A DNA stretch of 64,000 nt from an uncultured Paracoccaceae bacterium (GTDB lineage Bacteria; Pseudomonadota; Alphaproteobacteria; Rhodobacterales; Rhodobacteraceae). Shown piece by piece: positions 57,881 to 64,000 of the stretch. The stretch's first letter is position 1. Every line of letters begins with the position of its first letter. The translations under genes and the position numbers were made by a program. The notes below the pieces were generated by a model. The model worked only from the letters and a program-made list of their open reading frames with translations. It ran no database searches and was not told the origin of the DNA. The stretch is taken from NCBI GenBank assembly GCA_947493745.1, contig CANLSM010000004.1, positions 248,001 through 312,000 of the forward strand, given 5' to 3'.

Positions 57881-58735
57881 TTACTCGGCCGCGGCCACGG
57901 TCAGCGGCTGCGGTATCCCGGCATACTGCTCGATGGCACCGGCAAGCCATTCGTCGTAAGCTTCCTGGCTGACCGCCTTGACGGTGATCGGCATATAGGA
58001 GTGATCCTTGCCGCACAGCTCGGAACACTGACCGAAATAGATGCCTTCCTGATCAACCTCGAACCAGGTCTCGTTCAGACGACCCGGAACCGCATCGATA
58101 TGCACACCGAAAGCCGGGATTTTCCATGAGTGGATGACATCGGCACCCGTGACCTGCAGTTTCACGACCGCGCCCACCGGCACAACCATGGCCGTGTCCG
58201 TGGCCAGCAGGAACTCATCATCGGCATAGCCGTATTCGGACAACTCGTCCTTGGCGAGCATGAAGCTCTCGAATGCCACCTCGCTGTCGGGATACTCATA
58301 TCCCCAGTACCACTGATAGCCGGTCGCCTTGATCGTCAGGTCAGGCTCGGGCACTTCGAGCTGCTTGAACAGCACCGGCAGCGAGAACGATCCGATCACG
58401 ATCAGGATGATGATCGGGATCACGGTCCAGGCAACCTCGACGGTGGAGTTATGGGTGAACGTCGCAGGCTCTGGGTTTTTCTTGCGCCCGAAACGGACGG
58501 CCACGATCGCCAGCAGCACCGTCACGAACAGAACGATCGCCGTGATGATTACCAGCAGCAGATTGTCGAGCCAGTGGATATCACGGGCCACTTCGGTGAC
58601 CGCTGGCTGGAAGTTCAGACCACCCGGGATCGGTTTGCCGATGCTCTCCAGCCCGTCCTGGGCGAAGGCGGATGTGCCCAGACAGAGCCCCGTCGCAAAC
58701 ACGCTCAGCTTCGTGAAAATCGAACCCATCTTCAT
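57881..58735 (-). CDS. ctaC: cytochrome c oxidase subunit II
   Basis: A 284-residue subunit carrying the CuA centre. A signal peptide (about 1-24, ending AFA) and two membrane helices (about 52-75 and 92-113) precede the periplasmic cupredoxin domain, with the CuA ligands in IYFGQCSELCGKDHSYMP (near residue 235) and an early His in VIHSWKIPAFG. ATG 58735 is chosen for a proper signal peptide. First gene of the cox cluster. Confidence 0.97.
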   Translation of the reverse strand: MKMGSIFTKLSVFATGLCLGTSAFAQDGLESIGKPIPGGLNFQPAVTEVARDIHWLDNLLLVIITAIVLFVTVLLAIVAVRFGRKKNPEPATFTHNSTVEVAWTVIPIIILIVIGSFSLPVLFKQLEVPEPDLTIKATGYQWYWGYEYPDSEVAFESFMLAKDELSEYGYADDEFLLATDTAMVVPVGAVVKLQVTGADVIHSWKIPAFGVHIDAVPGRLNETWFEVDQEGIYFGQCSELCGKDHSYMPITVKAVSQEAYDEWLAGAIEQYAGIPQPLTVAAAE

Positions 58736-58815
58736 GCCGTCATTCCTATTCTCGAAAATCCACTTTTGGACCGATATGCTTCTTGGGTAGACGATCCCGG
58801 TTGGCAAGTCCAAAC

Positions 58816-58845
58816 TTGCACGAGACCATACACGAACCATGTATA
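58816..58845 (+). promoter_or_regulatory. possible tldD promoter
   Basis: TTGCAC (58816-58821) and TGTATA (58840-58845) are spaced by 18 bases in the divergent region between ctaC and tldD, 57 bases before ATG 58902. Found by eye. Confidence 0.35.
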
Positions 58846-58901
58846 GGTACAAGCAGCCCCGGCGCGGCATTCAGCCGCCCATTGCGCAAGTGGAGCACCC
58901 G

Positions 58902-60323
58902 ATGACAGACGCCCGATTCCGCCCGTTTGAGACCACGTTGGACGAGGCCGCGACACTGGCCATTCTGCGCTCTGCCACCGATGGAGCCGATGACGGAGAG
59001 CTGTTTCTGGAGCGGCGCAGATCCGAAGGGCTGGTTTTCGATGACGGACGGCTGAAAACGGCAAGTTACAACGCATCCGAAGGCTTCGGCCTGCGTGCCG
59101 TGAAGGGCGAGACGGCCGGGTATGCGCATGCGACCGAAGTGTCCGAGGCCGCGATCAAACGCGCGTCAGAGACTGCCCGGCTGGCCGTGGGTTCGGGCGG
59201 TGGTGTGATGGCGCCCACCCCTCAGGCCACCAACCGGCGGCTCTACACGGATGCCGACCCCTTCGATGATGCAAGTTTTCAGGTCAAGGTCGAAACCCTG
59301 CGCGAGATCGACGCCTTCGCCCGCAGCCTTGATCCGCGTGTGGTGCAGGTCTCCGCCTCTCTGGGCGCCTCGATGCAGGAGGTCGAGATCCTGCGCCCCG
59401 ACGGCACAAGGCTGGTCGATGCGCGCCCGATGACCCGCATCATGGTCTCGGTCATTGCCGAGAAGAACGGCCGGCGCGAATCGGGCAATGCCGGTGGCGG
59501 AGGTCGCCATGGGCTGACCGGCCTGATGGACCGGGAGAACTGGGAACGTCTGACCCGCGAGGCCCTGCGCATCGCGCTCATCAATCTCGATGCCGAACCG
59601 GCACCCGCTGGCATGATGGACGTGGTCCTCGGCCCCGGCTGGCCCGGCATCCTGCTGCACGAGGCCGTGGGGCACGGGCTGGAAGGCGATTTCAACCGCA
59701 AGAAGACCTCTGCCTTCGCCGGGCTGATGGGCAAGCAGGTGGCTGCCCCCGGCGTGACCGTGGTCGATGATGGCACGATCCCGGACCGCCGCGGTTCGAT
59801 CAGTTTCGATGATGAGGGAACGCCCTCCCAACGCAATGTGCTGATCGAGGACGGTGTGCTGGTCGGCTACATGCAGGACCGTCAGAATGCCCGCCTGATG
59901 GGCGTCGAAGCGACCGGTAACGGCAGGCGCGAAAGCTATGCGCACACGCCGATGCCGCGCATGACCAACACATATATGCTGGGCGGCGATACTGAGCCCG
60001 AGGCGATTGTGGCCGACCTCAAGGACGGGCTCTATGCGGTGGGTTTCGGAGGCGGTCAGGTGGATATCACCAACGGCAAGTTCGTCTTCTCCTGCACCGA
60101 GGCCTATCGCGTGAAGAACGGCCAAATCGGCGCACCTGTCAACGGGGCGACGCTGATCGGGGACGGCGCCACCTCGCTCAAACACATCCGCGCGATAGGC
60201 AATGACATGGCGCTTGATCCCGGCATGGGCAATTGCGGCAAGAACGGCCAATGGGTGCCGGTGGGTGTGGGCCTGCCGACACTGATGATCGGCGGGCTGA
60301 CGGTCGGAGGGTCGGCGGCCTGA
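58902..60323 (+). CDS. tldD: metalloprotease TldD
   Basis: A 473-residue TldD-family zinc metalloprotease that works with PmbA/TldE on unstructured peptides. The zinc motif HEAVGH lies at residues 253-258, followed by GLEGDFNRKKTSAFAG and the distal Cys-containing FVFSCTEAY region. The terminal ALDPGMGNCGKNGQWVPVGVGLPTLMIGGLTVGG is typical. ATG 58902 is preferred; the frame upstream to 58839 overlaps the promoter region. Confidence 0.95.
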   Translation: MTDARFRPFETTLDEAATLAILRSATDGADDGELFLERRRSEGLVFDDGRLKTASYNASEGFGLRAVKGETAGYAHATEVSEAAIKRASETARLAVGSGGGVMAPTPQATNRRLYTDADPFDDASFQVKVETLREIDAFARSLDPRVVQVSASLGASMQEVEILRPDGTRLVDARPMTRIMVSVIAEKNGRRESGNAGGGGRHGLTGLMDRENWERLTREALRIALINLDAEPAPAGMMDVVLGPGWPGILLHEAVGHGLEGDFNRKKTSAFAGLMGKQVAAPGVTVVDDGTIPDRRGSISFDDEGTPSQRNVLIEDGVLVGYMQDRQNARLMGVEATGNGRRESYAHTPMPRMTNTYMLGGDTEPEAIVADLKDGLYAVGFGGGQVDITNGKFVFSCTEAYRVKNGQIGAPVNGATLIGDGATSLKHIRAIGNDMALDPGMGNCGKNGQWVPVGVGLPTLMIGGLTVGGSAA

Positions 60324-60518
60324 GCCTTCGGAGGTTGCCAAGGGATGCGCCCCGGCGTTTGGCGCTTCCTGCATTCGCCGGCAGCGCTTTCATGTCCGCA
60401 CTGGCCATCGGAACCGGAGCGCCCCCATAGATTGTCGGCGTCACGCCTCATTTTGAAAACTGGCCGATTCAGCTCACGCCTGTTGCGGCCCGGTGGGTAT
60501 TTTCGGAGGTATTAGCTG

Positions 60519-61583
60519 TTGAAGGTCACATCACCTAGACCCTTGCGCAGAGACGAACCGCTCGATGTTATCGCGAACCATCTGCAGGTGCTGTTCCAAA
60601 ATGCGGTCAAAGCCTCGCGGAGGCCGAGTTGGAAAGTGCTGTTCGACAGCATCGTTTCAACATTACCTCGTGGTACCGAGCTTAGGTTGGTGGATGAACG
60701 GAATAGCGTTGGAATTGCGCTTGGCCACCAGAGCGTCGCGACCGTCTCCGCACTTGACTGGAAACTAGGCTCGGTCGTCGATGATACTGGGAGACACACA
60801 GAGTTTGGATTTACCAACAAAGGAATCGCACATGTATGCGCCGCCGACAGTATGGCAGCTCTAGCGTTTACTACCTCTCGTTCTGGTTACGCCCGAGAGC
60901 TCGGCTTAGCACATGTACATGGTTTAGGTCCGACCATCGGATTTGCGATGATCGTATTCCGACTCAACGACTGGGTGCCTCAAGTGCGCGCAGCATCTGT
61001 CAAAGCCATTGAAAAGCTAATGAAAAAAGACGGCGGACCAAATGGTGGACTGTCTTACATGATCGCAGGCTCAATAGGTTTGCTCCTTGACGACAAAAGG
61101 TTTGGTCGAATGGCGCAGCCTGAAAGGGACATAATAGAGGCTCTCATCTCGTACCCTAAAGTAAAAGACGCACTACGCACAATTCTCGTCTTTGGCGACT
61201 CAGACCGCGCTGACAGCCAAATCTTGCGCGTGACCCTCCAAACTGGCTTCTACGATGAGTTGCTTCCAGAGGTCGCGGAAAAAGCAGAGTGTTCGTATCG
61301 GCGTTTGATCGCGACTAGAGCAGTAATTTACGGAAAGCACGTCTGGAAAGAAGAAGGTCAAGTTCAGGAACGGAAGATTGAACTAAAGGCTCAAATCTCA
61401 AAGGTCGTCAGAGGGGCGCTTCTCGATAAGTCTGCCAATGTTGCCTTTGTTGCGCTTGGATTCTTAATCGAAACTCGAGATTTTATTGGCCTGGACGACA
61501 GCACTTTCGAAAAATTACTGGAGAGGCCGGAAGCATCACTCAAAAGAAGAATTGGCGTATTGCGAAGCATGATCGGTAGATAA
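60519..61583 (+). CDS. hypothetical helical protein (possible HEAT-like repeats)
   Basis: A 354-residue protein without signal peptide or membrane segment. It starts at TTG 60519 preceded by GGAGGT at 11 bases, so initiation at TTG is well supported. The middle and end are mainly helical, with NDWVPQVRAASVKAIEKLMK (near residue 150) resembling HEAT-repeat helix pairs. Codons use more A/T third positions than the flanking housekeeping genes, which suggests acquisition by transfer. No family is recognised. Confidence 0.65.
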   Translation: MKVTSPRPLRRDEPLDVIANHLQVLFQNAVKASRRPSWKVLFDSIVSTLPRGTELRLVDERNSVGIALGHQSVATVSALDWKLGSVVDDTGRHTEFGFTNKGIAHVCAADSMAALAFTTSRSGYARELGLAHVHGLGPTIGFAMIVFRLNDWVPQVRAASVKAIEKLMKKDGGPNGGLSYMIAGSIGLLLDDKRFGRMAQPERDIIEALISYPKVKDALRTILVFGDSDRADSQILRVTLQTGFYDELLPEVAEKAECSYRRLIATRAVIYGKHVWKEEGQVQERKIELKAQISKVVRGALLDKSANVAFVALGFLIETRDFIGLDDSTFEKLLERPEASLKRRIGVLRSMIGR

Positions 61584-61821
61584 CCAATTTTTGCTGAAAG
61601 CGGACACCGATAGCCAAAACAGGAACGACCGCTCCATCCCGCATTGCTGCAATCCGACCAACGGTTTGGACGGCTATGGCTGAGCAAAACCGTCAGATGA
61701 CTGCTGTGAGACCGATGTCGCCCTCTGCATGAACATCGACTTCAGCGTGTACTGCCAAACCCTCGGCTAAAAGCGTGAGTAGATTGACCGAGGTTTACGA
61801 TGGCGTGCTTCCCTCGCAACT

Positions 61822-62856
61822 TCAACCATCATCCAGTTCGTCGATCCAGTCAGCTATCTGAACGATGGCATTTTCAGCATATGCTGTTCGCCCCATTCCA
61901 ATAAATATGTACTGGAGATACCAGGGCCAATCATCGACGAGTTGGTAGTTGAATAGATTGGCGCGAAGCAGCCCATGCGTTGCATTCGGGATCACAAGAA
62001 CGTGGCGTGCATCCGTGAGCGGCATCAGCTGTTGGCGGTAGGTGGCCGAGTCCGCATGGGCGTCGACATTTAAGTCATCTGCGCCCCAGACGGCGAGGAT
62101 GGGGCCCTTCATTTCTGCGATCAGGTCAGTTGAATCCTCCCAATAAGCACCGGCAACAAACCGAAATCGATCTGGATCCATTTCTGGTGCCAGCGATGGG
62201 TCTTCCATAGATGCAAATACCGCATCATAGTTCAGAGTTCGATCTAGCAGACGACTTTCGATGAGGTCAGGAGCGATCCCCTGAGTCACCATTTCGATCC
62301 GGCTGAAGTAGGTACCCTGATCTCGCCATGACACAGCACCGCCAACAATAACTGTAAACGCCGGTGCCGTCGTCTTCGCGACGCGTGGCAGCACCCAACC
62401 GGCCTGCGAGAAACCTAGAAAACCGATCCGATTGGGATCCACACCTTCGAGAGTGGCAATTGCGTTGGCGGCCGCAATCGCTTCATCAGCGCGATCATCC
62501 ATCGTCTGATGCAGCCAGTTTCCGGTGCTTTTGCCAACACCTGCCTTGTCCCACGAAAACACACCGATCCCAGCATCCACCAAGGTGTTGATCAGTGGAA
62601 GGTAACCGCTGTTGGAAAAGCGATCCTGTGCGCCGTCGCCATGAATAATTATTGCAATAGGTGGGGCAGTGATATCGTTTGGGGTGACGAGGGTTCCGGA
62701 CAAGACTGCACCTTCGATCTCAAAGGAAACCTGCCTCAGCATATGATCAGAAAGACCAAAGTCAGACAGGCCGCGCGCCGCCCATGTTGCAGCCCAGATC
62801 ATAGCTGCGCTGATGAGCGCAATTGAACACAAGTAAATCTTGTTTTTAAGCATCAT
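61822..62856 (-). CDS. membrane-anchored alpha/beta-hydrolase
   Basis: A 344-residue hydrolase with an N-terminal hydrophobic segment (about 8-26), so it is secreted or anchored. The nucleophile elbow is GFSQAG (near residue 146), with HGDGAQDR (oxyanion region) earlier, WGADDLNVD and NATHG (catalytic Asp and His) near the end, typical of dienelactone hydrolase/esterase-like exported enzymes. ATG 62856 is used; TTG 62868 is also open. It lies 16 bases downstream of the TetR gene. Confidence 0.8.
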   Translation of the reverse strand: MMLKNKIYLCSIALISAAMIWAATWAARGLSDFGLSDHMLRQVSFEIEGAVLSGTLVTPNDITAPPIAIIIHGDGAQDRFSNSGYLPLINTLVDAGIGVFSWDKAGVGKSTGNWLHQTMDDRADEAIAAANAIATLEGVDPNRIGFLGFSQAGWVLPRVAKTTAPAFTVIVGGAVSWRDQGTYFSRIEMVTQGIAPDLIESRLLDRTLNYDAVFASMEDPSLAPEMDPDRFRFVAGAYWEDSTDLIAEMKGPILAVWGADDLNVDAHADSATYRQQLMPLTDARHVLVIPNATHGLLRANLFNYQLVDDWPWYLQYIFIGMGRTAYAENAIVQIADWIDELDDG

Positions 62857-62872
62857 GTTGGTGTCCAAGTCG

Positions 62873-63475
62873 TTATTTTTCGCTCAAAAGGCGGCGGACG
62901 ACTGATCGAAGATGAACAAGTGTTGAGGACTTGGTCGCCTCGGCACTGAAAGCCAAGCGACCAGCTGCGCTTTCCACAAGATCCAAAAGTGTATTTGCCA
63001 GCTCGTCCACCGGTTCGGGAAATGATGCCTTTTCTCGCGAAAGCACCGTGATAACCCCATCAACAGTTCGTCGCCTGTTTTCAGAAAACGCTTCGACGAT
63101 ATGGGGGCTGCGCATTGCCTCCGCCGTAATCTCAGCCGTGAGAACGGCATTTTCAGGCTGTGATACATAGCTAAAGTAAGCTGTCACGAAGGCGTCGATG
63201 ATGTCTTGTTTTTCGCCTTCCCCTTCTAAGATATCACGGATCTGACCTAGATCGTCCGCCTCCAGACTCGCGATTTCGGCGATCAGCGCGGTTTTGCTGT
63301 CGAAGTGATTGTAAAGGTTGCCAAGGCTGATCTGCGCCCGCTTCGCAATGTCACGGATGCTGGATTGGTGAAATCCCTGCTCGATAAAACAGGCCGCAGC
63401 GGCCTCAATGATGTGGCGACGCCGATCTTCTGTCGCCAGCTGACGTTTTGTGGGTTTCGGTTTGTCTTTGTCCAA
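62873..63475 (-). CDS. TetR/AcrR-family regulator
   Basis: A 200-residue repressor. The N-terminal helix-turn-helix (about 15-60) contains RRRHIIEAAAACFIEQGFHQSSIRDIAKRAQISLGNLYNHFDSK; the rest is a ligand-binding helical domain. The start is TTG 63475 with a GGGGG ribosome-binding site seven bases upstream. It is divergent from the sterol-desaturase-like gene and probably regulates it and the downstream hydrolase. Confidence 0.9.
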   Translation of the reverse strand: MDKDKPKPTKRQLATEDRRRHIIEAAAACFIEQGFHQSSIRDIAKRAQISLGNLYNHFDSKTALIAEIASLEADDLGQIRDILEGEGEKQDIIDAFVTAYFSYVSQPENAVLTAEITAEAMRSPHIVEAFSENRRRTVDGVITVLSREKASFPEPVDELANTLLDLVESAAGRLAFSAEATKSSTLVHLRSVVRRLLSEK

Positions 63476-63514
63476 GGTTGCCCCCTTGCATCGTTGCGCT
63501 TGCCATCATATTTG

Positions 63515-63528
63515 AATGAACGTTCGTT
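63515..63528. promoter_or_regulatory. palindrome, candidate TetR operator
   Basis: AATGAACGTTCGTT is a 14-bp imperfect palindrome (12 of 14) centred on a perfect GAACGTTC. It lies in the 98-base region between the divergent TetR and desaturase-like genes; further TTCG repeats follow. Confidence 0.5.
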
Positions 63529-63573
63529 CGTTAAAATTATTCTTAACGTGCAGCAACCCAAAAAGGAAGTGCC

Positions 63574-64000
63574 ATGGACCCGATTGAAGCAGAATTCTCA
63601 AAATACACTGCGATTTTTAGGATCGTTGAGGTCGCAGGCCTCGCGTTTCTGATCGCGCTGGCCTCAGAAACCGTTTGGGACGTGGTCAGGGGCAGCCGCA
63701 AATCATTGGGTGAAACCTTTGCCAACGCGGCGATTGCCATAGTCACTGCTGTGCTTGAACGCACCGCTTACGGTCTGGTGTTCATTGTTGGCTTGCTTTT
63801 GGTGACACCGTTCGCGTTCTATGACGTGCCGCAAGGTTGGTGGACTATTCCACTCGCAGTGCTTGTCGCCGATTTCACGTATTACTGGATGCATCGATGC
63901 GAACATGAAGTGCGCCTGTTCTGGGCCAATCACAGCGTCCACCATTCGTCGCCCGAGTTCAACTTTACCACGGCTGTGCGTATTTCATGGATGGACGCGC
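63574..64000 (+). CDS. fatty-acid hydroxylase/sterol desaturase-like protein, cut by the window end
   Basis: A frame starting at ATG 63574 (AAGGAAG ribosome-binding site) runs to the end of the window without a stop, giving 142 residues. It has membrane segments and the di-iron histidine motifs DFTYYWMHRCEHE and FWANHSVHHSS (HxxxH, HxxHH) of the integral-membrane hydroxylase/desaturase superfamily. The C-terminal His box lies beyond the window. It is divergent from the TetR gene. Confidence 0.8.
   Translation, partial: MDPIEAEFSKYTAIFRIVEVAGLAFLIALASETVWDVVRGSRKSLGETFANAAIAIVTAVLERTAYGLVFIVGLLLVTPFAFYDVPQGWWTIPLAVLVADFTYYWMHRCEHEVRLFWANHSVHHSSPEFNFTTAVRISWMDA

Noticed and set aside
60426..60537. 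Protein-like stretch ending at TAG 60537 just before the orphan gene
   Set aside because: No start codon and only about 35 codons; could be a gene remnant but I cannot support it.
61584..61821. Possible dispersed repeat in the spacer before the hydrolase gene
   Set aside because: No second copy in this window and no inverted ends seen; needs a genome-wide search.

Overview
The window is a chromosomal segment of an alphaproteobacterium, most probably a Rhodobacteraceae (Roseobacter group) member. The base composition is GC-rich. Gene content and order are typical of that family: a J-domain protein beside BolA, DUF1150 beside Hsp20, TIGR01459-type HAD, DUF2161, DUF2125, an F1-only ATP synthase operon, and the coxB-ctaB-(small TM)-ctaG-coxC-surf1-thrC-M16 protease run. 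The assignment is inferred from gene content; no rRNA, tRNA or CRISPR array was seen.

Layout. 0-4.5 kb: end of a PgeF/YfiH gene, J-domain protein, BolA, a tiny lipoprotein, a frameshifted membrane methyltransferase, a small heat-shock block (DUF1150, Hsp20, YdcH-like) and purEK. 4.5-5.7 kb: a poorly conserved patch with two small unknown genes and a decayed SRPBCC gene. 5.7-11 kb: YegP-like protein, sulfotransferase-like protein, DMT exporter, an unknown gene, and groESL under a perfect CIRCE operator. 11-19 kb: housekeeping genes including TraB/GumN, HAD, MaoC, ribF, threonine aldolase, a hydrolase, an HCCA isomerase-like protein and prs. 19-25 kb: atpHAGD, a methyltransferase and atpC. 25-29 kb: methyltransferase/gloB divergent pair and clpA. 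29-35 kb: a TRAP transporter, an IclR regulator and a divergent GMC oxidoreductase, which look like one catabolic module. 35-43 kb: a MotA/MotB-like envelope pair with a very long coiled coil, SPFH/NfeD, a LysM-SBP fusion, ChaC, DUF2125 and an extensin-like lipoprotein. 43-49 kb: tyrosine/histidine biosynthesis genes, then the purine/NAD salvage run mtnP-nadR-apt. 49-60 kb: FAD oxidase, MBL protein, M16 protease, thrC, the cytochrome oxidase assembly cluster and tldD. 60.5-64 kb: an AT-richer accessory end with an orphan helical protein and a hydrolase/TetR/sterol-desaturase module that runs off the window.

Functional themes. Protein quality control genes (hsp20, groESL, clpA) carry recognisable CIRCE or sigma-32-like signals. 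Respiration and energy genes (atp, cox) form two operons. Purine metabolism recurs (purEK, prs, mtnP-apt). The items most worth a second look are the methyltransferase and strong intrinsic terminator lodged between atpD and atpC, the TRAP-IclR-GMC module with a 19-bp palindrome in its divergent promoter, the NadR-like enzyme inside an MTA/adenine salvage operon, the coiled-coil MotAB-like pair, the LysM-solute-binding fusion and the orphan gene at 60.5 kb. None of these is shown by sequence alone to be a new system.
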